64,000 bases of DNA from an uncultured Lachnospiraceae bacterium (GTDB lineage Bacteria > Bacillota > Clostridia > Lachnospirales > Lachnospiraceae). Positions 25,841-34,660 of this stretch are shown in pieces (position 1 is the first letter of the stretch; each line of letters starts with the position of its first letter). The position numbers and the translations under genes were made by a program. The DNA lies in the NCBI GenBank assembly GCA_947243855.1, contig CAMXIK010000005.1, positions 62,001-126,000 of the forward strand. The letters are read 5' to 3'. A model generated the notes under the pieces. The model worked only from the letters and a program-made list of their open reading frames with translations. It was not told where the DNA came from and did not search any database.

Positions 25841-27709
25841 TTAATCCGTGTAGTGATACGTCGGCACAATCTTTTGAATCAACGGTCTGATATCCGAGCT
25901 TTCAATCTGGGACTCGTCCTTAAGTTCCTTCAACTGCGTAAAAAATTCATGCTCGTCCAATTCAATCGGCTTGCCAATATGAATCATGCGGTTCGCCGTA
26001 TCTTTCATGCCCTCCTCATCCATCAGAAGCTCCTCATAAAGCTTCTCACCGGGACGAAGACCCGTAAATTCGATCTTGATATCTTCCCCCACACGATAAC
26101 CCGACAGTTTGATCAGATTTTCCGCCAGAGAAAGAATTTTCACCGGCTCGCCCATATCCAAGACGAAGATCTCCCCGCCCTTCGCGTAGGCTCCCGCCTG
26201 CAGCACCAACGACACCGCCTCCGGGATTGTCATAAAATAACGTATGATATCAGGATGAGTAACCGTCACCGGCCCTCCCGCCGCAATCTGTTTGCGGAAG
26301 AGCGGAATCACGCTGCCGTTGCTGCCCAGCACATTGCCAAAGCGCACCGCCACAAATTCGGTCTCATAATGCTTGTCAAAAGTCTGAATAATCATTTCGC
26401 AGATCCGCTTGCTGGCTCCCATAATATTCGTGGGGTTCACCGCCTTATCGGTGGAAATCATGACAAACCGCTGTACGCCGCTCATGGCTGCCGCCTGCGC
26501 CGTCTTAAATGTGCCAAAGACATTATTTTTAATGGCTTCCGTAGGGCTGTCCTCCATCAGCGGCACATGCTTGTGAGCCGCCGCATGATAGACGATATTC
26601 GGCTTATATTTAGAGAATATATAATTCATTCGGTTGGTGTTTCGCACGGAGGCGATCAATACCACCAAATCCAGCTCCGGATATTTCTGCCTCAGCTCCT
26701 GCTGAACATCGTAAACAGAATTTTCATAAATATCCACAATCACCAGAAGCTTCGGCTTATGATTCGCTATTTGCCTGCAAAGCTCGCTTCCGATAGAACC
26801 GCCGCCGCCTGTCACAAGCACTACTTTCCCCTGCACATAGCCAAGAATAGAATCGATATCCACGGTAATCGGCTCTCTGCCAAGCAAATCTTCCAGTTCC
26901 ACATCCCGAAGCTTGCTAACATTGACCTCTCCATTTACCAGCTGATACATGCCCGGCAAAGAGCGCAGCTTACAATTGGTATCTTTACAGATATCCAATA
27001 TTCCTTTGATTTCCGTTCTAGAGGCTGAGGGCATCGCCACAATGATTTCATCCACGTCATAGACATCCGCGCACTCCACAATCTTGTCCCGTCCGCCTGC
27101 AACCTTAATGCCCTGAATATATCTCCCCCATTTTCCCTTATCATCGTCAATAATACATTTGATGACCATGGTAGAAAAATTACTGTTCACAATCTCCTTG
27201 ATGATCAGGTTTGCCGCTTCGCCCGCACCAATCACCATCACAGAGATTCGGTTCTTTTTATTCTGCTGCTTATGCTTTAACCCCCGGAAAAACCGATAGG
27301 AAAAGCGGCTGGCAAAAATACAGGTTACCAGAACCGCCATATACGCAAAATAGTAGCTTCTTGGCACCGCCTGAGTCGTTACCTTAAAAAAATGCAGGCC
27401 GATCGCGTCCGCCAGCATGGACAGCACGCATGCCACTACAATATTCTGCAGTTCCGTCTCTCCCGCAAACGCCCACAGACTGCTGTAAAGACGCATCATA
27501 TAAAAAATTGCCAGCGTCACAAGGATATTGATGGGCAGAAAATGCTCGATCGGACGCATAAAATGCTCCGGAATGGTATCCAGATGAAAATCATACCGCC
27601 ACAAGATAGCCATATAACTGGCCAAAACAATACTGATCACATCATAGATAATCAAACATGTCCGTCTGTAAAATAATTTTACGTTGAAAGGTTTTCTCGT
27701 CTTTTCCAT
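25841..27709 (-). CDS. Membrane-bound UDP-GlcNAc 4,6-dehydratase (PglF/WbpM-like)
   Basis: 622 residues. Four N-terminal membrane helices (about 12-135), a degenerate first Rossmann unit (VMVIGAGEAANLI), then the catalytic SDR domain with TGGGGSIGSELCR, HAAAHKHVPLMED and STDKAVNPTNIMGASKR. Met replaces the usual Tyr before the x3-Lys, as in PglF/WbpM dehydratases. It converts UDP-GlcNAc to UDP-4-keto-6-deoxy-GlcNAc. The product feeds the PglE-like aminotransferase downstream. It lies 16 bases after the polymerase/ligase-like gene, so the two are co-transcribed. Confidence 0.9.
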   Translation of the reverse strand: MEKTRKPFNVKLFYRRTCLIIYDVISIVLASYMAILWRYDFHLDTIPEHFMRPIEHFLPINILVTLAIFYMMRLYSSLWAFAGETELQNIVVACVLSMLADAIGLHFFKVTTQAVPRSYYFAYMAVLVTCIFASRFSYRFFRGLKHKQQNKKNRISVMVIGAGEAANLIIKEIVNSNFSTMVIKCIIDDDKGKWGRYIQGIKVAGGRDKIVECADVYDVDEIIVAMPSASRTEIKGILDICKDTNCKLRSLPGMYQLVNGEVNVSKLRDVELEDLLGREPITVDIDSILGYVQGKVVLVTGGGGSIGSELCRQIANHKPKLLVIVDIYENSVYDVQQELRQKYPELDLVVLIASVRNTNRMNYIFSKYKPNIVYHAAAHKHVPLMEDSPTEAIKNNVFGTFKTAQAAAMSGVQRFVMISTDKAVNPTNIMGASKRICEMIIQTFDKHYETEFVAVRFGNVLGSNGSVIPLFRKQIAAGGPVTVTHPDIIRYFMTIPEAVSLVLQAGAYAKGGEIFVLDMGEPVKILSLAENLIKLSGYRVGEDIKIEFTGLRPGEKLYEELLMDEEGMKDTANRMIHIGKPIELDEHEFFTQLKELKDESQIESSDIRPLIQKIVPTYHYTD

Positions 27710-27725
27710 ATCCGTATCCGTTCTT

Positions 27726-30254
27726 CTAAGCTTCGTCCTTTCGTATATCCACCAGCAGCGGCCCCATGGTTAGGAGCAGACAGCAGGCAATTGGACAACA
27801 GGGGTGAAAGATCCACTCCGTCAATCCAGCCACCGCAAATAAAATTAACAGCGCCAGTGGAAACAGCGCACACTCTCTATTCTCTCTGTGCCGTCTAAAG
27901 TAAACCCATGCCTGCACAAGCGTCCCAATCCCTAACAAAAGGAATACGCCTCCCACGAAAATACCGTGGTCATAAGCCACCTGTAAATAAATATTGTGCG
28001 CATGAGCCAGATAATTGCCGTCCGGTTCCATAACGCCCATATCGTCGTGTCCGTTCTTGTTAAGCCTCTCGTAATACCGTGCAAATATATACAGTCTTCC
28101 ATTCGTAAAGGAAGCTTCCTCCGCCGCTTCTGCCGCCGCCATATCCTCTGCGGATGCTAGCAGCCTCTTACTCCCGATTTCCAAATAGGGGCTCCTGTAC
28201 CCGGACTCTCCGTTCCCCTTGCTGAAATAGAGGAAAGCGTTCAGGCATTCTTCTTCCGGAATGCCGAGCACCTTCATCTGGAAAGTCTGGATAAAACGTT
28301 CCACCGTAATGTAATAATAGGAATCCATATCCCTGCCGTGCACCAGTTCCGTGGGAAAATCCTCAATCTCATGGGCCTTGATATCGGCCGCCACCGCCGG
28401 AAGCGTCCTCTGCGCCGTAAACACAATGGGCAGACCGACAATCACGGAAAGCGCCATCAATCCTACGCCCCGCAAGAAACGCCGCCACTTCTCCCGAAGC
28501 GAAAACTCTTTTCCCGAAAAAAACGCCAGCGGAATTGCCACAACCGCCGTCACCAGAATCGCCAGATAGCCGGTTCGGGACAACGTAAACAAAAGATACA
28601 TCGCGGATAGGCCAAACACCGCAAGCTCCTTGTACGCGCCAGCCAGACTTGGCCGTCTCCCGTATGCGTCCATAAATTTAATCAGCGCCGCACATACCAC
28701 CAAAGCCAGATACACAGCAGAAATCGTCACCGTGTGAAAATGGAATGGATAGCGGTAATAGCGGAAATACATATACGGCCTGTGCAGCAGACAATAGCCC
28801 ACCGTCAGGACAAAATGAAATAAAATGCCGTTTACTATATTGTGTAACAATACCGTCTTTTTTACACCTGCCGCCATCCGTAGATAAATAAGTGTAAAAA
28901 CGCATACTAGAAAAATAGGCCAGCCTCTGGTATTACGATAACAAATAATCAGTGCAAAAAAGACCCCCACCAAAATACTGTAGGGCACAGAGATTCCCCG
29001 AATCTTTCTTTTGAACAGAAGCGTCAGCGTGTTGCATATGACAAACCCGGCAAGAATACCACACCACACCGTCAGCTTCAAAGCCAAAAGCTCCAGTTCA
29101 TCCGGCGCAGCCTTCCCCGCCAATACCGCGTTATCGTTCAGCACACTCAGCGCGTTCCGGTAATACAAAGGCGCAGCCACCGCCGCCACAACGGCCAGTA
29201 TCAAATTCATCCAGTTGAAGAGTTCTCTCTTCTTATATGTGACGATCAGCGCAAGCGCAAGAAAAATAAGCGTCTGTCTGTAGGCCACCGTGTGATGGAT
29301 CTCATACAGCGCATTCATATAATTACAACAGCCCCAGATTGCGCCCGCAAACATAAGGGACTGCAGATCATCCAGCCATCTGCCCTGTAGTACCTTGAAA
29401 ACCGTCCTGTCCGAAGCGATTCCCGTCCTGTCATGGTTGACCGCATAAAGCCCCACAATCACAGCAAGAAGCACGCCCAACTCGTAAAAAAGAATGGAAT
29501 AGAGATCCGTCGTGAAAAAATGGCAAGGCCCGACTGCGACCGCACAGGCTGCGCCAGCCGCCACGATCAGCGGACTCAAAACAAAGCGCATCGCCCGTTC
29601 CACCGTGAGCAGCGTATTGCGTTCCGGATGTTTTCCATAATAAACGGATGTAATCCACGTGACAAACGCCCCAAAAAGCAGAAAAACCGCGTCAAAGGCA
29701 AACGTCTTCCCTTTGCGCAGAGGCACCTCATAATTATAGTCTGCAATCACGCACCGCGCCGCATCCTCCACACCATCGTAAGCGCTCGCGCTGATATAAA
29801 TATTGGCGCCGTCGCCAGTATTACCTGCGTAAGCAACATGAAATTCCGACTCCACACCTTGAAGCAGGAAGTAATAATCCCGCCCCACTTCTACGTCCGT
29901 ATTGATCTGTATCCTGCAATAACCGGGAATCGTCTCCGTCTCCCCGACCTTAATTACCTGCTGCATAATGGTCTGCATGGAGGAATCCCGAAGCACAAAA
30001 TTAAACTTGTCCCCCCTCGTCATGTCAGCCAGATAAATCTCAATATTTTTGAGTCTGTCATATTGCGCAATAAATCTCTGCTGCACCACATGATCTGCAT
30101 TAACCGCCTCAGAAATTTCGGCATTCTCCCTGCCGCTTACAGACCGCACTTCCTCGTGGATCAGACGAAACGGCCACAGCGCCAGCGCCGCGCAAATCAC
30201 CAAAATCCAAATTGTACCGCAGATCGCTTGTCTTTTATTTAAAATCCGGTTCAT
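27726..30254 (-). CDS. O-antigen ligase/Wzy-like membrane protein with extracytoplasmic N-terminal domain
   Basis: 842 residues. One N-terminal helix, then a soluble region (about residues 35-190) predicted outside the membrane, then about thirteen hydrophobic segments. The loop with LAHAHNIYLQVAYDHGI near residue 760 is the histidine-containing block of the WaaL/Wzy (PF04932) family, which uses lipid-linked glycans at the outer face. It is the best candidate in this half of the locus for polymerising the repeat unit or ligating the glycan to an acceptor. The extra N-terminal domain makes it much longer than ordinary Wzy. It has its own promoter (30347-30375). Confidence 0.8.
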   Translation of the reverse strand: MNRILNKRQAICGTIWILVICAALALWPFRLIHEEVRSVSGRENAEISEAVNADHVVQQRFIAQYDRLKNIEIYLADMTRGDKFNFVLRDSSMQTIMQQVIKVGETETIPGYCRIQINTDVEVGRDYYFLLQGVESEFHVAYAGNTGDGANIYISASAYDGVEDAARCVIADYNYEVPLRKGKTFAFDAVFLLFGAFVTWITSVYYGKHPERNTLLTVERAMRFVLSPLIVAAGAACAVAVGPCHFFTTDLYSILFYELGVLLAVIVGLYAVNHDRTGIASDRTVFKVLQGRWLDDLQSLMFAGAIWGCCNYMNALYEIHHTVAYRQTLIFLALALIVTYKKRELFNWMNLILAVVAAVAAPLYYRNALSVLNDNAVLAGKAAPDELELLALKLTVWCGILAGFVICNTLTLLFKRKIRGISVPYSILVGVFFALIICYRNTRGWPIFLVCVFTLIYLRMAAGVKKTVLLHNIVNGILFHFVLTVGYCLLHRPYMYFRYYRYPFHFHTVTISAVYLALVVCAALIKFMDAYGRRPSLAGAYKELAVFGLSAMYLLFTLSRTGYLAILVTAVVAIPLAFFSGKEFSLREKWRRFLRGVGLMALSVIVGLPIVFTAQRTLPAVAADIKAHEIEDFPTELVHGRDMDSYYYITVERFIQTFQMKVLGIPEEECLNAFLYFSKGNGESGYRSPYLEIGSKRLLASAEDMAAAEAAEEASFTNGRLYIFARYYERLNKNGHDDMGVMEPDGNYLAHAHNIYLQVAYDHGIFVGGVFLLLGIGTLVQAWVYFRRHRENRECALFPLALLILFAVAGLTEWIFHPCCPIACCLLLTMGPLLVDIRKDEA

Positions 30255-30274
30255 AAGTTTCCTCTTATCTATCC

Positions 30275-30346
30275 CGCAGTGCCGCTCGATTCCGTTTCAC
30301 TTCATTTATCCTCTGTCTGCGCACTGCTCATTGCTTTCGCGCATAT
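30275..30346 (-). repeat. Shared leader element, copy 1
   Basis: The untranslated leader of the 27726-30254 gene. Two blocks, plus-strand GCGCACTGCTCATTGC (30320-30335) and GCCGCTCGATTCCG (30281-30294), recur in the same order after the promoter at 37968; see copy 2. The part between the blocks is short here and long there. Confidence 0.65.
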
Positions 30347-30375
30347 AGTGTACCACAATCATCCTTTTTTTACAA
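30347..30375 (-). promoter_or_regulatory. Extended -10 promoter of the Wzy-like gene
   Basis: Minus strand: -35 TTGTAA (30370-30375), 17-base spacer ending in TGTGG, -10 TACACT (30347-30352). It lies between the nucleotidyltransferase stop (30383) and the start at 30254, giving a leader of about 85 bases. Confidence 0.6.
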
Positions 30376-30382
30376 CAAATGG

Positions 30383-31426
30383 CTATTTTTCTAAATAGTC
30401 TGCAACAAACTCATCCACACTATGAAAACGTTTAACGGCTATTCCGGCAATTTTATATACGGACTCATATTTTTGTAAACACCTATCAAACAGACCAACA
30501 TTATCCGCTAAACAATCAGGGTTATATTCTTCCATAATAGAATAGGTTCCTATGGCAGCCTCAGACGAAATCTCTGCAAACATATACTGCAGATTGCACA
30601 TATTCATGAAAGATGCAAAAACATTATTTTGTCCAGCCGCTTCTTCTACCTTGTTTCTCCAGTTTGAATACATTTCTTCATAAGTGCCCAAAAGACTTGC
30701 GGAAGGCGCTTCTTTATCCTTATCTTTCTCTTGTCTCATGTGTCCTTCCGCATATAAAAGAAGGCTTTTCAAGAAAGCTCGTAACTCGAAAACATCTTTA
30801 CTGCAAGCTACGCTCTTTAAATTATCAACAAAAGCCTTGTCAATAGGTAATGCTGCTAATTCTTCCAGCATTCTTTTTGTACCACGCCTAAAGTATCTTC
30901 CATAGAAAAGCATAACTGCATCCATAAGGTAATACATTACCCCAAATGCATCCATGCGCACCTGCCCTAATTCCTCATGTAGCTGGGCATTCGCATAGGA
31001 TATTTTTGCTTGATCCATCAATTCGTTCACTCTTTGGAAACGTTCCTCAGACGCCAGAAATCGTTTTGTCTGTTCTCTTAATCGACACAGTTCCTCATAG
31101 GCTTCTTGATTTTTTATATACACAATTTTAGAATCCATTAATTTTGAAAGCTGGGCATGATGACATGCGGCATCATATCTAAGCCCATCCCAGTTTGTAC
31201 AATATATATCATAGCCCACTTTACTGTCATCTAAGAGAAAGCCCGTACCAAGCTGCCATCCCGCATCGTCCTGAATCAGTATGAGCAAATCCAAATCTGA
31301 TTTTTCATACTCATCTCCTGTAACAACCGAACCGTATATTCCTATAAAAGCCAACGAATCAGGACATACTTTCTCAGCTTTTTCTATCACTGCGTTCATT
31401 ATTTTTTGATTTACATGATTCATCAT
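30383..31426 (-). CDS. Nucleotidyltransferase-fold protein
   Basis: 347 residues. The N-terminal domain has the minimal nucleotidyltransferase signature: GIYGSVVTGDEYEKSDLDLLIL (about 28-49), i.e. Gly-Ser followed by Asp-x-Asp. The rest is helical and HEPN-like in look, with no clear motif. GGAGG lies four bases before the first of two ATG codons. The DNA is visibly more AT-rich than the neighbouring glycan genes, suggesting separate acquisition. It follows the DUF6020-like gene by 12 bases and so rides on that operon. Such proteins include antibiotic adenylyltransferases and MNT-type antitoxins; which applies here cannot be told. Confidence 0.75.
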   Translation of the reverse strand: MMNHVNQKIMNAVIEKAEKVCPDSLAFIGIYGSVVTGDEYEKSDLDLLILIQDDAGWQLGTGFLLDDSKVGYDIYCTNWDGLRYDAACHHAQLSKLMDSKIVYIKNQEAYEELCRLREQTKRFLASEERFQRVNELMDQAKISYANAQLHEELGQVRMDAFGVMYYLMDAVMLFYGRYFRRGTKRMLEELAALPIDKAFVDNLKSVACSKDVFELRAFLKSLLLYAEGHMRQEKDKDKEAPSASLLGTYEEMYSNWRNKVEEAAGQNNVFASFMNMCNLQYMFAEISSEAAIGTYSIMEEYNPDCLADNVGLFDRCLQKYESVYKIAGIAVKRFHSVDEFVADYLEK

Positions 31427-31438
31427 AATACCTCCATC

Positions 31439-33124
31439 TTATACATCTTCCGGTTTCATAACCGCCATCGCCAAAAATAACGGCAGGCCATACCAGAGGA
31501 ACAATACATACCGTGGCAGATAGGTAGGCCCCAAAAGGACTGTCAGCCACACAAGAAAAATCGGCAGAAACGGATACATTATCTTATATCGCCTGTTATT
31601 TAATAGCCATGTGAAAAGAAACGCATACAGCCAAAACATAGCGCCCGGTGAAAACAGCCAAGAAACAACCGGCACTTTCTCCTTCCAAACCTCCAAAGAC
31701 AGCTTGCGGTACACCTCGTCAAGCCATGGAATTTTGCTCTCCCTGACTCCCGGCTCTTCCACCTCATAGCCAAAGTAAGAATTGTCTTTATAAGTAAACG
31801 TAAAAACGCTGTTGCCTCCGTACACATTGATCACCGTATTCGGATACCAGAAACCATAGGAAGTCATCCACCATGCATTTGCATAAATCAGCGGTTTTTT
31901 CATCCCCACCCGCAGCCAAAGTCCCGCATATTTTGCCTTATCCTTTGCAAAAGCGGCGTTGTCAAAGCGGTATTTCACCGGATCGGAAAGCCTCGGCGTA
32001 TATAGGGAAAGGGCCTCTTCGGGTAAAACTTCATATAATATCTGTCTGTCCTCTTCCGTAAAAACCTCCGGCGCATATTTGTAAGTCCTTGCCATCTGCT
32101 GGATTGGAACGGTCAAAATTTCCTGATATTCCCCATCCTCCGCGTGAAGCGCAGCTTTTAGACCGCCGTTCACCAAAAGGCAGCCTGCCACCGCGCAGAC
32201 CGCCAGAAAAAGCACCTGCTTCCATTGTTTTCTCTCTAAGAAAAGCAGAATGGGAATCATCGCAAGAAACGCGTATAAGCCGTTATTACGCAAAAGCATC
32301 ATAGACATGCCGCTTAACACAAAAAGAACCCGCCAGCCTTTAGAAGAAAAAAACGACTCCTGCGTCCCCATCTCCAAAAGGCAGACCAGCAAAAGCAATA
32401 ACGCCGTCGTAAATAAGCCGTCCTTCGCCGAGCAGAGCGTAAACATCACCACCGTGGGAAACAGTCCCAGATAAACCAGCCCAATCAGACGAACCGCACG
32501 GGATATCTTCTTCTGCCGAAGATACCAAAACACAAAGGTAAAGCTTCCCGCCACAAGTATCATCTGTAAGACGGTGTAGCAGGCAATTCCCAAATTATAG
32601 GAATCCGTCAGTTTGTGGACGCCGCAGACCATTCCGCCGAGAAGAAGCACATGCACGAGAGGATGATGGGTGGAAAACGTTCTTAACGCCACCTGCACAT
32701 ACTCATCCTGCGCATCATAGACAAAAAAACCCGGATACACCGCTAAAAACACAGGCAGCCAGCATAACAAAAGAACGAAAAAAGAGAGTGCAACAGCATG
32801 TTGATCCGTCCATTCAAGAACATATGTTATTTTATTAGGCGTCACTTTTTCGATCTGTGCCTCTTTCTCCGCATCGGTTTTGACCGCTTGGCACTTTGCC
32901 TGCGCCAAATCAAGAAACAACCACAAAAGACGCACCAATCCTGTAAAAAGAATCGTCAATACAAGCACGGAAACCCACAGCCACCCGTCTTTGACATCCA
33001 CGTTTTCCACACTGTCCAACCGCGCGCCGAACAAAATCGCCGCCGAAAATAAAAAAGAAAAAGCGCCCGCAATCAGGATGCTCCTGCCCGTATTTCGTTT
33101 TTTATCACTTTGCATCTCTCTCAT
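31439..33124 (-). CDS. Polytopic membrane protein, DUF6020-like, GT-C-type
   Basis: About 561 residues, some eleven membrane segments. The loop VYDAQDEYVQVALRTFSTHHPLVH (first part near residue 145) has the Asp/Glu and His-His-Pro block also seen in the protein at 8160; the two share layout and are probably paralogues. A large loop around residues 330-400 is soluble. A GT-C glycosyltransferase role at the outer membrane face is inferred. The start is uncertain: GTG 33130, ATG 33124 and ATG 33115 are in frame, and all overlap the end of the GT2 gene. ATG 33124 is chosen because AGAGAG lies seven bases before it. The GT2 upstream could supply its lipid-linked donor. Confidence 0.7.
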   Translation of the reverse strand: MREMQSDKKRNTGRSILIAGAFSFLFSAAILFGARLDSVENVDVKDGWLWVSVLVLTILFTGLVRLLWLFLDLAQAKCQAVKTDAEKEAQIEKVTPNKITYVLEWTDQHAVALSFFVLLLCWLPVFLAVYPGFFVYDAQDEYVQVALRTFSTHHPLVHVLLLGGMVCGVHKLTDSYNLGIACYTVLQMILVAGSFTFVFWYLRQKKISRAVRLIGLVYLGLFPTVVMFTLCSAKDGLFTTALLLLLVCLLEMGTQESFFSSKGWRVLFVLSGMSMMLLRNNGLYAFLAMIPILLFLERKQWKQVLFLAVCAVAGCLLVNGGLKAALHAEDGEYQEILTVPIQQMARTYKYAPEVFTEEDRQILYEVLPEEALSLYTPRLSDPVKYRFDNAAFAKDKAKYAGLWLRVGMKKPLIYANAWWMTSYGFWYPNTVINVYGGNSVFTFTYKDNSYFGYEVEEPGVRESKIPWLDEVYRKLSLEVWKEKVPVVSWLFSPGAMFWLYAFLFTWLLNNRRYKIMYPFLPIFLVWLTVLLGPTYLPRYVLFLWYGLPLFLAMAVMKPEDV

Positions 33125-34046
33125 CCACACACTCTCTGATCACATACTGCGGGGAATTGTTCATGGAAATATAGATCCGGCCAATGTACTCGCCGATCAG
33201 TCCTAACATCATAAGAATCAGCCCGCAGAAAAACACAAGCGCCGCCATCAAGGCGCTGAATCCAATGGGAACGGCCGGATTGACAAACTTCTTGACAACC
33301 GTGTAAATACCGTATACAAATCCCCCGCAGGCGGAAACGACCCCGATCACCGTCGCGATACGAAGCGGTTTGATACTGAAAGCCGTAAATCCGTTAAACC
33401 ACAGCCCCAAAAGTTTTCCTATCGTGTAGCCGGAGGCGCCGATCTCACGCTCCCTGTGGGTCACCTCCACATTGGCGATCTTTTTTGTGGTGCGAAGCAC
33501 AAGCCCGATTACATAGGGGAACGGATTCTGATAGCGGATCAGCTCCTGCGCCACAAATTTTTTCATGGCAAAATAGCTGGAAACATAGAGATTCTTCGGT
33601 TTACCCAGCATAACCCGGGTCATCCGCTCGTTGACTCTGCTGCCAAAATTGCGAAAGAGAGAATGCTGTTTGTGGCTATACTTGGCATAAACCACATCGT
33701 AACCTTCCTCCAGCTTGGCAAGCAGCTTTCCGACTTCATCCGCTGGCGTCTGCCCATCGTCATCCAGACAAACCACTATGTCCCCTCTCACATGGCGAAA
33801 TCCCGCCATCAGAGCCGCATGCTGTCCGAAATTTTTAGCCAAATTCACCCCGCAGATATTCTTCCGCCCTGCGCACAAAGCGCGGATTGTCTCAAAGGTA
33901 TCGTCTGGGGAAGCGTCGTTGACCAGTACAATCTCGTACTCATATCCGCCCAGTTCTCCCATCGACCGATCGATCTCTTCCACTACCCTGCCGATCGTCT
34001 GCTCCGACCGGTAGCAGGGAATCACAAAACTGACAAGTTTACTCAT
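33105..34046 (-). CDS. Polyprenyl-phosphate glycosyltransferase (GT2, GtrB/ArnC-like)
   Basis: 313 residues. GT-A domain (about 1-230) with VIPCYRSEQTI, VNDASPDDTFE and the metal-binding LDDDGQTP, followed by two C-terminal membrane helices (about 230-290) and the GEYIGRIY tail. This is the plan of GtrB, ArnC and Dpm1-type enzymes, which make undecaprenyl-phosphate sugars for use outside the membrane. It lies next to a DUF6020-like GT-C protein, and a GtrA flippase is at 42501, so the parts of a Gtr-type decoration system are present though separated. It overlaps the GNAT gene by 4 bases. Confidence 0.9.
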   Translation of the reverse strand: MSKLVSFVIPCYRSEQTIGRVVEEIDRSMGELGGYEYEIVLVNDASPDDTFETIRALCAGRKNICGVNLAKNFGQHAALMAGFRHVRGDIVVCLDDDGQTPADEVGKLLAKLEEGYDVVYAKYSHKQHSLFRNFGSRVNERMTRVMLGKPKNLYVSSYFAMKKFVAQELIRYQNPFPYVIGLVLRTTKKIANVEVTHREREIGASGYTIGKLLGLWFNGFTAFSIKPLRIATVIGVVSACGGFVYGIYTVVKKFVNPAVPIGFSALMAALVFFCGLILMMLGLIGEYIGRIYISMNNSPQYVIRECVDERDAK

Positions 34047-34642
34047 ATCTCCTCCTTGCCGCGGGTCATTTCCCAGTCCCCGCGTCCTATTTCCATAAAG
34101 AGAACCTTCTCCTCGCCCTGCTCCAGCGTAACCGATTCCCGCCTGTCCTCTATCATGCGAAATCCAGCTTTCACATAGCTTCTCCTCGCGCCTTCATTAT
34201 TTTCCAAAAGACGTAAAAAAATTTTTTGCAGTTGAAGGGTTGTAAAACCGTAGGCAAGCGCCAGCTTCGCCGCGGCTGTCCCGTATCCCCTGCCAAGGGC
34301 GTCCTCCTCGCCGATAAACACGCCATACTCGGCCGTGCCCGCCTCCCTATCAATATCCCGCAGATAGACGCTGCCGATTTCCCTGTCGTCTCTTTCAATC
34401 TCCATTGCATCCGCGCTCTGTAAGCGGGCATTCCCACTTCCGTCTGCATCCCCTACACAGATGATAAACTGGGCCACATGCCCCGTTTCCACCTGCTCAC
34501 GAAGCCAAGCCCTATGTCCTTCCTCCGTAAAAGGTTCCTGATAGATGAAGTTTTTTCTCACAAAGTCCTTATTCCGCCAATTCACGACCTTCGCCGTATC
34601 CGCCGCCGTGATCGGCCGCAGATACACTTTCTCTGCGCTCAT
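34043..34642 (-). CDS. GNAT N-acetyltransferase, candidate for an amino-sugar step (WecD- or PseH-like)
   Basis: 199 residues. The opening VYLRPITAADTAKVVNWRNKDFVRKNF and the ...EEGHRAWL pattern are those of GNATs acting on amino sugars (PseH and relatives); the acetyl-CoA loop is EEDALGRGYGTAAAKLA near 115-130. It lies two genes after wecE, so it could acetylate dTDP-Fuc4N to Fuc4NAc. It could instead be the missing PseH of the pseudaminic acid pathway, for which no other clear gene is visible. A hydrophilic insert (about residues 65-85) is unusual. ATG overlaps the GT2 start region, so the genes are coupled. Confidence 0.78.
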   Translation of the reverse strand: MSAEKVYLRPITAADTAKVVNWRNKDFVRKNFIYQEPFTEEGHRAWLREQVETGHVAQFIICVGDADGSGNARLQSADAMEIERDDREIGSVYLRDIDREAGTAEYGVFIGEEDALGRGYGTAAAKLALAYGFTTLQLQKIFLRLLENNEGARRSYVKAGFRMIEDRRESVTLEQGEEKVLFMEIGRGDWEMTRGKEEI

Positions 34643-34660
34643 CCTTCTCTCCCTTTCGCC

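Noticed and set aside
25853..27028. Plus-strand open frame of 391 codons opposite the PglF-like gene
   Set aside because: Composition typical of an antisense shadow; the minus strand has all SDR motifs.
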